From contig NC_046673.1 of assembly GCF_003369915.1 (NCBI RefSeq), positions 1,162,001-1,226,000 of the forward strand: a stretch of DNA of 64,000 nt. Direction: 5' to 3'. The notes under the pieces are model-generated. The model worked only from the letters and a program-made list of their open reading frames with translations. It searched no databases and was not told where the DNA came from. Both the position numbers and the translations under genes were made by a program. The DNA comes from Drosophila miranda (Eukaryota; Arthropoda; Insecta; Diptera; Drosophilidae). Numbering within the stretch: position 1 is the stretch's first letter; each line of letters opens with the position of its first letter. Of this stretch, positions 33,995-45,190 are shown piece after piece.

Positions 33995-35744
33995 ATGTTT
34001 GTGGAACTGTTGGTGCTGTTGCTTACTGTGGCCCTGGTGTGGGACTACCTGGTCGGCCGGAAACACAACAGATTATTTGACCAGGCAGGAATTACTGGAC
34101 CCAAGGCATGGCCGCTTGTGGGTAATGCCCCGTTGATGATCAATGAGTCGCCCAAAAGTAGGCCACAGAAACGGAGTCGGGGCCAAGCTTCAGCCCAGAG
34201 CTCCAGCGATCCTTTCAAGCGACAGATACCAAAACCAAATCTCTCTTGCAGCTGTGTTCGACTTGCAGTGGCGCCTAATCCAAACCCATGGCAAGAATGT
34301 GCGATGTCAGATTCTTCAAGACCGCGGCTTCATGACGGCGGACCCCAAAATGATTGAGGCGATCATGAGCAGCCAGCAGACCATACAGAAGAACAACCTA
34401 TACGGCCTGCTGGTCAACTGGCTGGGCGATGGCCTTCTGCTGAGCAAGGGAAAGAAGTGGTTCCGTAGGCGCAAGATCATCACGCCTGCGTTCCACTTCA
34501 AGATCCTCGAGCAGTTTGTGGAGGTGTTTGACCAGCAGAGCGCCATCATGGCTAAAAATCTGTACGACCGGGCCGATGGCAAAACCGTGATCAACATGTT
34601 CCCCGTAGCCTGCCTTTGCGCCATGGACATCATCGCCGAGACGGCCATGGGCGTCAAGATAAATGCCCAGTTGCAACCCAACTTTCCCTATGTCCAGTCG
34701 GTGAAAACGTGAGTTTAACTCGTTAGACTGCTTGGATTGCCTCTTCATTCCGATCCCATATGTCTCAGGGCTTCTGGCATGCTGGCCGAGCGTTTTGTGA
34801 ATCCCGCCCAGCGTTTGGACATCTCCATGCGTCTGTTCTTTCCCTCCGCCTTCGCCAAGCTGAGTGCGAACATAAAGGCCATGCAGGACTTCACCAACAA
34901 CGTGATCAGCGAGCGTCGTGACCTCTTGCAGAAGTCCATCTCAGACGGCACGTACGAGACAACTAACGCATCGCCCCTGGACGATGTGGGTCAGAAACGT
35001 CGCATGGCCCTGTTAGATGTGCTCCTACAGTCTTCCATTGACGGGGCCCCACTCAGCAATGAGGACATACGAGAGGAGGTAGATACCTTCATGTTTGAGG
35101 GCCACGACACCACCACCAGCAGCATTGCCTTCACCTGCTATCTGCTGGCCCGGCATCCAGAGGTGCAGGCTCGAGTCTTCCAGGAGGTGCGTGATGTGCT
35201 CGGGGACGAGAAGATCGCCCCCGTAAACACCCAGCTGCTGGGCGAGCTCAAGTATCTGGAGTGTGTGATCAAGGAGTCATTGCGACTGTTCCCTTCGGTA
35301 CCGATAATCGGACGCCACATTGTCGAGGACACACTACTGGGTGCGTTCCCTTGGGTTCCTTTTTAAGAAATGTTGATCATTAATGATGATGATTTGCTTC
35401 TTGCAGACGGCAAACTCATACCCGCCAAGACCGATGTTATGATACTCATCTACCATTCCCAGCGCGATCCGGACTACTTCCCCGAGCCGAATAAATTCGT
35501 GCCGGAACGGTTCAGTCCGGAGCGCAAGGGCGAAATCAATCCATTCGCCTACACGCCGTTCTCTGCGGGTCCACGCAACTGCATTGGCCAGAAGTTTGCA
35601 ATGCTGGAGATGAAAAGCACCATCAGCAAGATGGTGAGGCACTTTGAATTGCTGCCCCTAGGTGAGGACGTCCAGCTAGTGCTGAACCTTATCCTCCGCT
35701 CCACCACCGGTATCAATGTGGGTCTCAAACCGCGCGTCTATTGA
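33995..35744 (+). CDS. Cyp4d14: Cytochrome P450, CYP4D subfamily (Cyp4d14-like)
   Basis: Four exons: 33995-34157, 34252-34708, 34769-35340 and 35407-35744. GT/AG introns are 94, 60 and 66 bp, and the product is 509 residues. The start ATG has a TAAAATG context. The anchor is [19 protein letters not shown], followed by [13 protein letters not shown]. Intact motifs are [18 protein letters not shown], the I-helix [13 protein letters not shown], the K-helix [14 protein letters not shown], and [11 protein letters not shown]. It ends [16 protein letters not shown]. The protein is the same length as the neighbouring Cyp4d2-like enzyme, consistent with an old tandem duplication now in divergent orientation. 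The exact orthologue is inferred. AATAAA signals near 35850 supply the 3' end. Confidence 0.9.
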
Positions 35745-35847
35745 GTTTTCTCTGCAAGTTTCCCGTTTCTTGTTGCCTGCGTGGCTTTATTTTTATTTTA
35801 TTACCTTTTTTGATTAGTTCTTAAGACGACCGCACTGTAAATATTCC

Positions 35848-35858
35848 AATAAAATAAA
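35848..35858 (+). terminator. Polyadenylation signals of the Cyp4d14-like gene
   Basis: Overlapping AATAAAATAAA about 105 bases beyond the stop at 35744. Confidence 0.6.
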
Positions 35859-35963
35859 ATGTTTAATTTATATACCACACTTTTGAATGCTTAAATTGAT
35901 TATATTTTAGTTTCAACCGGATCAAGTTACAACACAAAAAAATAGGGTTATTTCTTCGGTCAT

Positions 35964-36351
35964 TTAGTCCCAGGCATATACCTGGCCCGGAGTGGGTAAT
36001 TTGGTCGCCGTGGACGCATCCGCTGAGAGCTGCTTTTGCTGCTCGACCAGATCAATAGGTGGATTCACCTCCCGACGGCCATCGCGCAGGCAATAATAGT
36101 TGGCCGAGTACAGCTGCGAAGGTCCGTCGGGGATCTTTGGAGGGGGCTGGGTGCGATCGGCTACGTCGTCCTCGAAGCGCAGCGCCAGAGTGTGCTCACG
36201 CTGGAATAAAATTGTATAAATTTCCGTTTTTTGTCTTACATAACGTAACATTTGAGACGCTCGGGGCGCCGTACGGTTCCATGCTTACACCGAGGAGAAA
36301 GGCCCGGATCCGTTGAAAAAAAGGGGACACGTCACGGCGTAGAGCAGACAT
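35964..36351 (-). CDS. ND-B14.5A: NADH dehydrogenase B14.5A subunit (NDUFA7)
   Basis: Two exons: 36289-36351 (MSALRRDVSPFFQRIRAFLLG) and 35964-36200. The intron is 88 bp (gtaagc...ttccag), phase 0, and the product is 99 residues. The signature RTQPPPKIPDGPSQ, then NYYCLRDGRRE and PP, is that of mitochondrial complex I accessory subunit NDUFA7/B14.5a, which is similar in length (about 110 residues). It acts in the matrix-side arm of complex I. The reverse ORF extends past the intron by chance, and I place the exon boundary by the acceptor at 36200. It is divergent from Emg1/Nep1, with 258 bp between starts and a shared DRE. Confidence 0.92.
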
Positions 36352-36476
36352 GCTTGTTCCGGCTAAACGAAATGTTTAACTATTTGAAAGAATCTTTTGT
36401 AAACTTTGTAATTCCTAAAAACTTCAGCGCCCAGCTGATTCTTGTTATGATTGCAGATGGCAGGAATGCGTACGGC

Positions 36477-36484
36477 TATCGATA
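36477..36484. promoter_or_regulatory. DRE motif TATCGATA in the ND-B14.5A / Emg1 divergent promoter
   Basis: A perfect site in the 258-bp spacer, with a second ATCGATA near 36523. It is a candidate shared Dref site. Confidence 0.6.
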
Positions 36485-36609
36485 GTATCGAACGTTCTTG
36501 CAGGGCTGTAATATATGATATCCATCGATAATTTCTCTCCGCCGCGTGCACATGGTTTTTGTTTTTGTAGAAATAAATATAAACTAAATAAATTAATAGC
36601 ACACTTCGA

Positions 36610-37427
36610 ATGGGAGGCCAAGGAAAAATGATAAATCGCAAGCGCAAATTTGTGGGACGCAAGACCGACGATCCGGAATTCGATCTGGACAAAAAACACT
36701 TCAAGGTGCTGCACGTAAATGCCAGCGAGAAGCGTTTGATCATCGTGCTGGAGGGCGCCCAGCTGGAAACGGTTAAGGTGAGTGTTTTGCGAACCCTCAA
36801 CCTGGCTGACAGCTGACAATATCCACCCGTCCGCAGGTGCACGGCACTTTTGAACTGCTGAACTGCGACGACCATGCGGGTATTATGCGCAAGAATCAAC
36901 GTGATCCGGGCTCCTGCCGCCCCGACATCACCCACCAATGCCTACTGATGCTATTCGACTCACCGCTAAACCGTGCGGGCCTGCTCCAAGTGTTTGTGCG
37001 TACCGAACACAATGTTCTCATCGAGATTAATCCCCAAACGCGCATTCCACGCACTTTCAAGCGGTTCGCCGGCCTTATGGTCCAGCTGCTGCACAAGTTC
37101 CAGATTCGGGCCAACGACTCGTCTCGCCGCCTAATGAGTGTTATCAAGAACCCCATAACAGACCATCTGCCGGTCGGCTGCAAGAAATACGCCATGTCCT
37201 TCTCCGGGAAACTTGTCGCAAATTGCCGCGACCTTGTCCCGCACGGCGAGGAAGGTAGCGTTGCCTACGATGAGCCCGTGGTTATGGTGATCGGCGCCTT
37301 TGCGCATGGCGTTCTCAAGACGGACTACACCGAGGAGCTCTTCTCCATCAGCAACTACCCGCTGTCGGCGGCCATAGCATGCTCCAAGCTCTGCAGCGCC
37401 TTCGAGGAGGTCTGGAAGGTAGTGTAG
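36610..37427 (+). CDS. Emg1: Emg1/Nep1 rRNA pseudouridine N1-methyltransferase
   Basis: Two exons, 36610-36777 and 36837-37427. The 59-bp intron (gtgagt...ccgcag) is in phase 0 and the product is 252 residues. After a basic N terminus comes the SPOUT-fold core: LIIVLEGAQLETVKVHG, RPDITHQCLLMLFDSPLNRAG, EINPQTRIPRTFKRF, VIGAFAHG, and the cofactor-loop region SISNYPLSAAIACSK. Nep1/Emg1 methylates a hypermodified pseudouridine of 18S rRNA and is needed for 40S assembly in the nucleolus. All signature motifs are intact. I recall the D. melanogaster orthologue as an X-linked CG gene in the same neighbourhood. Confidence 0.93.
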
Positions 37428-37993
37428 ACCAGACCTAGTTCAGGGATTTCCGGTTGTCCCGCTCTGGATTAGTTATAGCTAGTACGTAGTCCTATTCTGA
37501 ATAGATTATATGCGCATTGCAGACTGTAAAGTATCCCGTAATTTGTTTGTCTTTAAATCGCAATGGCGGCCCAGCAAGGAGGTTATCGTTGGAAGAGAGA
37601 GAGTTCAATAGCCGTCACTCGGTTGTACATAATATACATATATATCATATGTATGTATATATATATATTTATTTATTTTTATAATTCTCAATTACAAAAG
37701 ACGCTGCATAGAAAACCTGAAATTTGTTTGACATTGGGCTCACTCAGATCGAAATTTAGTTTTTAGCGTTTCTCATGGATACTCGGCACTTGTGGCAGAT
37801 GCAACATATCGCGTTTGGTTTGGTTCGGGGTCGATGAGATGCGATGCGTAGCGAGCCTCATCCTTCTGCGTTGTTTTCTGATAAATTTTTTACTTTACGT
37901 TTTCTTAACTAATTGCCATTAGCCCTTCCATTGGTTCTGTTACTGAATCAGTTGACGGGTTAAGGTATCGCGGGCTGGCGATCCTGTATGATC

Positions 37994-38635
37994 CTACTTC
38001 GCCCCCGGCTTCTTTCCAGTGTCGGCTGCCACCTTTTTTTCTGCCTCGCGCTTGGCGGCGGCCTCCTCTCGCTGCTGACGAATGAGGGCCAGCCGAGCGA
38101 GATCCGCCTTCGCCTCGGTCGTCTTGCCGGCCGCATGGAGCTTCTCGTAACGCTGGCGCGCCTTCTGCTTCTCGATCTGTTCACGCTCGCGACGGGACAG
38201 TTCCGGCTTGGCGGCGGCGGTGGAGCTGGTGGTGGAGGACCCACCATCGTCCAGCTTGAGAGTTGCTATTTTCTGAGTGGCCTTTTTGGTCACACGGTTG
38301 GGATTCTCGATTTCGATGAGCGAGGCCACGCCCTTTTTGGCATCTCGCGCCTCTGCCTCTGAGTCATCCTCGGACTCCTCCGAATCGGATTCCGACGAGC
38401 TGACCGCCGGACGCTGCTTTTGACGATGGGCTGGACGGGTGGCGGTCTTACGAGTCGCTGGAGGCTTCGACTTGGATGTGGCCGCACTACCGGAGGCCTT
38501 GTCACCGCCGGTCTCTTCACCGCTACCGCTGCCACTCGACTGGTCGCTCTCCTCCTCGGACTCCTGCTGAAGCTCTTCGGGTGATGTAAAGTGACGGCTG
38601 CGGCCTTTGTGGTTAACGAACTTTCCTCGTGGCAT
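37994..38635 (-). CDS. PDAP1/HASPP28-like acidic-basic phosphoprotein
   Basis: Single exon, 213 residues. The start [22 protein letters not shown] is the conserved PDAP1 (28-kDa heat- and acid-stable phosphoprotein) N terminus. A long Ser/Glu/Asp-rich middle follows ([17 protein letters not shown]), with many casein-kinase-2-like sites. Next is [16 protein letters not shown], then the helical basic-acidic C terminus [20 protein letters not shown] and [15 protein letters not shown], which is the family domain. Mammalian PDAP1 is a PDGF-A-binding and translation-associated phosphoprotein of 181 residues. The fly version is longer through its Ser/acidic insert. I recall the D. melanogaster orthologue as X-linked. 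It faces away from the membrane-protein gene, with about 800 bp between starts. Confidence 0.88.
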   Translation of the reverse strand: MPRGKFVNHKGRSRHFTSPEELQQESEEESDQSSGSGSGEETGGDKASGSAATSKSKPPATRKTATRPAHRQKQRPAVSSSESDSEESEDDSEAEARDAKKGVASLIEIENPNRVTKKATQKIATLKLDDGGSSTTSSTAAAKPELSRREREQIEKQKARQRYEKLHAAGKTTEAKADLARLALIRQQREEAAAKREAEKKVAADTGKKPGAK

Positions 38636-39433
38636 GCTGAGTCTTTCTTTTTACGCTCGTGTGTATGGGTGCGTGTGTCGCCGCTAGTCTTCCTCCAAAA
38701 CGTTATTCTTCCGCAAGAAGCCGCTGCAACGGGCAAATTCGATCCTCCTTTTTTGAGTCGCTTTTTCGGCCAGGCGTGTGTTTGCCAATGATCTGACAAA
38801 TTTAGTCACGCAGGCTTTTAATTTTTACACACAGAAATTCCAAATAAAATTGACGAGCCAGCAGTAGAACAATCGATATTAGCGAGAACTCAATGTGTGT
38901 TGACAGAAACTATCGATTGTGGCAGCAACGATGAAAGACTAAAATTTAAATTTTTTGATAGTCCAAATGATAGCTAGGAGAAACTTGTAACGAAACGAGT
39001 TTAATAAAGTAATAATTTCCAGGATCAGCGTTTTTCTTCCGAACATCAACCTTGGACGCTAAGTTATGAACTTCCACCACTAGCTGCAACTGCAGTGAAC
39101 GCGATAGTGTATTTTTATTTCTATTGTGGTGCAAGAAGGTGCAGTTTTATTACGTAGAATCACCAACGCGAAGAAAAATGTATATAAAATATAAAAAACC
39201 TATCAAGAAATAAGTTGGAATACATTGTAAATACCTGCCCGAAAAAATAAACAAAACTACCCGCTCACCACGCCTTCACGTTTGTTTGATAACATACGCA
39301 GCGCCACCTCGCGGCCAAACGGCGCATTTTGTGAATGTAAATAAAATCTCACGCCACAAAACATTCGTTAACAAACAAGAAAAGCAATAAATTATAACAA
39401 TTTTAAAGACAACAAAAAAGATAACACTTTTAT

Positions 39434-40896
39434 ATGCAAGCAGAGATAGTTACCGCGAGCGACAGGGTGAACGACAATCCCCCACAGACAAGGAAAAAGG
39501 CGACAAAGACGATAACGGATGTGGAGACGGACGAGACCCTGCGGAAAAGGAAGGCCATGGATGACTACGACATCAATATCGATCTAAATTTCGTGCAACT
39601 GAGCCGCCAGCAACTGCTACAACGCTACAGCACTGCCGTGCGCAAGCTGCGCCGCTTAGCCGAGGCCCACCGCGAGGTGCGGCCCCTGTCCTTTGACAGT
39701 TATGTGCTGTTCCAGTACTTTCAGCAGCGCAACTGGCGCCAGCGAATGGCCGGCATGCGCGGGGGCAGTGCAACGTTGGTACCGCCGCCGCAACTGATGG
39801 CTTACCTCAAGCTAGAGGTACTGCACCATTTGCTTGACCGCCGGCGCCAGATCCTATGCTGGCTCTTCTACCTTACGCTTGTGTCGCTGTGCGTGGCCGC
39901 ATACCGCTATGAGACATCGAGCGGTAGCAACGAGCGCGTAGTACAGTCGACGGTGTATCCCGGGATGCGGATGTGGCGACGCATGACCATGCCGCTGATC
40001 CAGCGCTTTCCCCGGCTGACCGAGTTCTACGACGAGTCCTGTCTGATGGGCAATCCGTTTTTCCAGATGGAGGACCTCAGCTGCGGCCCCTGCGCCAATG
40101 TGGAGAGCGTCTGGTTTGAGAGCGATGAGTGCGCCCAGTTACATGCCCCTGTCAGCGGCAGCGATAACGGCTTGTCCTTGCTCCTCAAGTGCCGCCAGAC
40201 AATGGCTGAGGGGGATAGTGTGCCGTTTGCGTTCAAGAGCCAACAGGATGCCATGGTTCTAAGCGACTTTTACAACATCTATACTAGCAACCACATGATC
40301 TTCCAGCGCGATGCGTACCGGGTGCACTCCACAAACCAGGGTGTCCACAATCTCGAGGATCTCTTTGGCCAGTTCAACAGCAGCAACAGTGACATGAACA
40401 CGAATATCGATCCGCCTACCTGGACACAGCAGGCGCACAATCTGTGGCGCTGCAATCGCATGCTCCCTGCTCGCTTGCTGCGCCCCATCTTCGCCCGGCC
40501 GTCCCGCCTTCCGAGCCTGGGCGTTGCTTTAGAGCGCTACGTGGCCATCGACACGGCCCAGGCGCCGGCCTATACGCTGCCTGAAACCGAGTGCCCCAAT
40601 GTGTATGTCCACCAGGCGGTGGGCACGCGCTTTATCATCCTGCGCCCCACCAGCGAGTGTCGCCACCGCTGCCGCACCCTCTCCATTCGCCTCACACAGT
40701 CCTTTGTCCGTGAGTATCATTCTCTGTCTCTTGCTTTTGCTCTGTTTTGTATGTGCATGCGCACTCCCTCTAACATTATATCGATGTTTCTGTATCTCCT
40801 TTAGTCAGCTATAACTGGTTGTATTGGAAGCCGATCTCGGCCCCGGATCCCATATCCGAGTCATTGTCCATCAGCTTGATCGGTTCTTACTGCTAG
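39434..40896 (+). CDS. Uncharacterised single-pass membrane protein
   Basis: Two exons, 39434-40709 and 40805-40896, with a 95-bp intron (gtgagt...tttag). It gives 455 residues and ends GSYC. The N-terminal ~138 residues are basic and helix-forming, with LSRQQLLQRYSTAVRKLRRL. One strong hydrophobic segment lies at about residues 139-156 (QILCWLFYLTLVSLCVAAYRY). A long Cys-containing region follows (ESCLMGN, LSCGPCANV, SDECAQ, CRQTM, ECRHRCRT), suggesting a type II protein with a disulphide-bonded lumenal or extracellular domain. I do not recognise the family. The first ATG has a weak context and a second one at codon 42 is possible. Long 3' UTR to AATAAA at 41354. Confidence 0.8.
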
Positions 40897-41352
40897 AGAT
40901 GTTCTCTCATCTAAGCGCCATATACATTCATACGCATAGTGCATATACACACATATATCCACGCCCATATACATACATACATCCGCGATGCAAAATTAGT
41001 CAACGAACATGGGAGTCCCGGCTCGGCTCAAGGGCTCTATGAAACCCAGAATCCACGCCAACGAACTGGAAGAAGAACAGAAGCTGCGGCGGCCATTCCA
41101 AATGGCCAGCACATCGCGGGATGTTTCTCCTTTGTTTTTTTGTTTTATTGTAGACCCTTTCTAGTGGCATTTTGTGTGTGTCGTCCTGTGCAATTCTCAG
41201 TCCTAGCTTATAAGAATAGATAGCCTTAGTCAGCATGCTCTTGTCCTCCCCGTTTCGGTGTTATGTTCGTGTCCTTTTGACCACTTTGCATTTATGCTCG
41301 GTTTAACCTCAGTCTAAATCGACCCTTAATCGTGTTACAGAGATAAGTGAGA

Positions 41353-41358
41353 AAATAA
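41353..41358 (+). terminator. Polyadenylation signal of the membrane-protein gene
   Basis: AATAAA about 460 bases beyond the stop at 40896. It lies about 90 bases from the convergent CYTH gene's stop. Confidence 0.5.
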
Positions 41359-41449
41359 AAACAGGTTCGTTCTTTTGTAAATATCCGTGTCCAGACCTGA
41401 GTTTTACTTTGTTTTTGCAAGGAATTATAAAAAACGCAGTCAAGCGTTT

Positions 41450-42004
41450 TCAGTGTCCATCGCGCAGGGCATCGAAGTAGGAGCCGGTCATTAGATCCGC
41501 CTTAAGAATGTCAAAAGTCTTCGCGAGCTGCTCGGCAATGGTCTGGCCCTCCTCCAGAGTCTGTTCCGGTCTCAGACAGACCTCGAACTCCATAAAGTGA
41601 CCTAGGTCTTGTACCTCGTCCAGGTGGATACGCGTCTGCTCATGGATGAACAAATGGCGCTTTTTCTCCAACTGGCCTAAGATGCCGTTCGTCCGGCCCA
41701 GAATCTTCTCCAGCACAGCAGGCTCGTCCACTTCAATCTTGTTGAAACAGGACAGCTTAGGACCGGCCACATCGGGTCGATCGTAGTAGACCAACTGGGA
41801 GCGCGACGGGGGCTGCAAGTACCGCAGCTTGAGACGCCCGCCCAGCGGCGATTCGAAGAACACATCGCGCTGGACGATGAGCTCTCCTGTCTGACTGCCA
41901 GTCAGCTTCTTGGCGATGTCCAGGCGGCGGGCAAAATCCTCACTTCCGCCAGGAATCCGTGCCTTTATCTCCACATTTCGCTGATCTGCAGGAGTCGCTT
42001 CCAT
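41450..42004 (-). CDS. CYTH-domain protein (thiamine-triphosphatase/adenylate cyclase-like)
   Basis: 184 residues from the ATG at 42004 (MEATPADQRNVEIKARIPGG). The open frame extends upstream to 42109, but the extra 35 residues are atypical. CYTH features are NVEIKARI at the start (the metal/phosphate-binding strand), a long charged helix, RDVFFESPLGGRLKLRYL, QLVYYDRPDVAGPK, the EKKRHLFIHEQTRIHLDEVQDLGHFMEFEV segment (read as EKKRHLFIHEQTRIH then LDEVxxLGxFxEFEV), and a C-terminal helix. CYTH enzymes act on triphosphate substrates using an eight-stranded tunnel lined by Glu/Arg/Lys. The canonical ExExK start is only partial here (VEIKAR), so activity is uncertain. The closest known types are class-IV-cyclase-like CYTH proteins. 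Confidence 0.85.
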   Translation of the reverse strand: MEATPADQRNVEIKARIPGGSEDFARRLDIAKKLTGSQTGELIVQRDVFFESPLGGRLKLRYLQPPSRSQLVYYDRPDVAGPKLSCFNKIEVDEPAVLEKILGRTNGILGQLEKKRHLFIHEQTRIHLDEVQDLGHFMEFEVCLRPEQTLEEGQTIAEQLAKTFDILKADLMTGSYFDALRDGH

Positions 42005-42209
42005 GCTGGGGCCGATTTTGTGTCTAACATCGATAGACATCAAATTTATCAGCGGGACTGCTGGCACGACCCCATTTTTATTCGTCAACGAACACAACCT
42101 ATAGATCATGTTAAAAGTTATCGACGAAAAACAGGTAAGAAATATCAGGGCCAGGAATTAATTTGAATTGTATGCTTTTTATAAGCTGTTTAGGCTGACC
42201 CGAGTAACC

Positions 42210-42217
42210 TATCGATA
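42210..42217. promoter_or_regulatory. DRE motif TATCGATA upstream of the CYTH gene
   Basis: A perfect site about 206 bp upstream of the start at 42004, with a TATCGA half site at about 42119. Confidence 0.5.
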
Positions 42218-43199
42218 GTTGAGTTAACTCAATAAGTCAGAACACTTGCATAAAGTCGAATTATTGAGTTTAAGTGCTGGTACGTACTTGTGTTTCCAGA
42301 AAAGCTTTATAAATCAACCAAATTATTAAAATGGTTGATCTAATGATAAAATGAGTTGAAAGTTTTCTTTAAGGATTATATTTATATTTGCAACTTTTCC
42401 CTCAGCCATAATATTTACGCGCAAAAATTTTAATTTTAGTCTGCTAGTTTTTGTTGTTATTTAAGTTTAAACGATAGGGCCCCCATGCTTATCGAAAGCT
42501 CAATAGCTCAACCCTTGTGAAAGTATCGTGTAAAATCAAATTGAGCAGCGTTCTTTTTAAGAAAACTATTTAATTAAAAAAAGGTGCCTTTTTTGTTAAA
42601 TAGCATTCCTTGCGCCTAACAGCACATTATCTTATGTTACGGAATGCCATATTTTTATCGCTGCACAGTACTACTTCGCTTGGCGCCAATCGTTGAACTG
42701 CTAAAAATTGTTTTAACCGAGAAAAGGATTGGTAATGTCCTAGTGTCTGCAAGAGAGAGTTATAAGAGATTGTATATATTTGATTACCAACTAATAAACA
42801 CACATTTAAGGTATGGTTAAGGTGTTGCTCAATTCGTAATGAGTTTGATTAATGGCTGTTGGAAAACAACGTACATATGTTTATTGTGAGAGTCCTCTAC
42901 TCGACATTGTCCATCATAAGGTAATACCCAAAAAAGCTGAGTATAATAAATTGGATAGCTTTCAACTGATTCCATACAGTGCACAAATAAGTATTTGAAT
43001 TTTCACATGATGGCCTTCCCATTCCATAACTCAAAAACCCCGCCCATTATTGAGCTAATGGTTTTGGCGTCATTAGCCCTAAAACTGCAAATAAAAAAAT
43101 GGTTTTCTTTATGCAAACAAATCCTTCAGATTCTAGGCTATGTTTTTTGCATCTCTTTCCTGCATCCAGAATGCAGGGCAGGACCACCAAGATCGGATC

Positions 43200-43412
43200 A
43201 CTATATATGTACATATATGTACATACATACATACTTATGTATGTATCACCAGAATAAATACAGAATGGCATCTGCATTTATGTATATATGTACATACATA
43301 TGTACATACATATGTATGTATGCAAGTAGTTGGCGTAGGACCCGGTAGGGTGTGCCCAGGATAGATAGATATGTATTTTATTTACATACATACATGTATG
43401 TTGTATGTATGT
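43200..43412. repeat. TACATATGTA-type microsatellite cluster
   Basis: Runs built from the self-complementary unit TACATATGTA with CATA/TATG extensions. This is one of more than twenty such clusters in the window. Confidence 0.8.
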
Positions 43413-45000
43413 TTCCACAAATTGAGGCCTAAAGACTTCGGCTTAAGCAAATGATTGTTAGGTTAGGATTTAATAGTAGTAGCACCCTAAACCTCTGCGC
43501 CACACACCACTGCATCCTCTTCCTTTTCCTCCTCCTCCTCTTCCTCTTCATCTTACTCTTATTTTACCCCCCACCTACCCCCAGCATATTCCGACAAAAT
43601 GTAGTGAAATACTCCGTACCATACACAGATCTGTATGTCTGTATGTTTGGGTGGGTGTTCGAACAAAAGCAATGCGAACAACAGCAAAGCAAATCAACAA
43701 AAAAAAAAGCCAACAAAATTGTCCATATGTATGTATGTAGGTACATACATACATATGTATGGGAGAGCTATTTTAGTGTGTGTGTGTTTGTGTGTGTGAG
43801 TGTGTATGCGAGTGTGTATGTACATTAGTCGAGACACACAACTTGAATAGTCTCCTGTCGAGGCCCCGCTTCGTCGTCGCGCCACGTGATGGGAAAGGTA
43901 GAGCAAAGCGAGAGGTAACGCTGTCGCAGCCACAGTGACGCGAACATACACAAGCACACACTTTTCCCTGCTGCTAGTATGCTAGTATTAGTGAGTTAAT
44001 GGCAGGAGCAGGGGCGTAGGCAACGGGGTTGTCGTTGCTAGGGGCTGGGTGGGCAGACGGCAGTGTATGAGGGGTAGGGTGGTCCCAACTTCGTGTCGTT
44101 CGCTTCGATTCCTATGTAATGGTTTTTCTGATGGGGATACGGGGTGTTCGGCTCGGTTCGGGCTTTTCATTCTTCCATCTTCTTCTTTGTTCGGTTCGTA
44201 CTTGTCTTTTGACAGATGCTTCTACACTGTTATTTCCCCTGCTTCCTTTTTCTGTTTTCTTCTTCAGTCCAGTAAAAGCATGAGGCCATTTCCAATTCTC
44301 CTTCTTCCTAGATTACTCCCTTGCTCCTTTTTCGCTGCTCCTGTTCCTCGCTTCTCCACCTTACTCCTTCACGGCAATTCCGCCCTGCTGATCATACTCC
44401 TTGCTTGCTTTTTTTGCTGACTCCTAATTTCTTCTTCTGCCATTTGGCCTTCCTTTTTTGTATCTTTCTTCACTGCTTCAATGATCAATACTTCCAATAA
44501 TTAGAACCCGCAGATCCTTCTCAATGATCCCCTCTCCAGTTCTTTTTCCCCTTTTTGTGCTCTGTATCCACTGCTTGTTTTTCCCTTCTTAATCAGACAG
44601 TCGCCCCTTATTATTATTTATCTAATTTTCCACCCTCTCCTATTTACATTTTTCACTTGCTCTTTTTTGCATTCTTCTCCAGTTTTATTTATGTTAGATT
44701 ATTCCTTTTTTTCACCGAATTATTTTTTACTTCCATTTGCTTCCCCCACTTTATCAGCTAATCCTGGCCTTCTCTCTTTACTTCAGCCATCGACTCTCGT
44801 GGTCTTGCCTGGCTGCCTAATTTCCTTCTGCTTCTTCTCCCTTCCCCTCCCCCATCCGCTTCTAAGCCTGACTCTTCATTCGCTATCCTTTTCCTCCCAG
44901 TCCAACTCTGCTTCTTCCTCATCCAGTCTTTGTTGCATATCCTTCTCCTTCTTCCTTTGCTATTTCTTCACTATTGGAGCCACCATTTTAGTGCCATGGA

Positions 45001-45190
45001 AACATACATATGTATATAAAATGGGAATGGTATGCCATTATTATGTAAGGATGGATGTACATACATATTTAAGTACATCGTAAAGACACATATGTATGCA
45101 AGTACATCTATAAAAGCTATACTATAGGCTATACATCCATATATGTATAGTGCATACATACTATGTACATACATATGTATGTATGTACTT
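45001..45190. repeat. TACATATGTA-type microsatellite cluster
   Basis: Repeated ACATACATATGTATGTA-type blocks with short unique spacers. They can form long palindromes. Confidence 0.75.
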
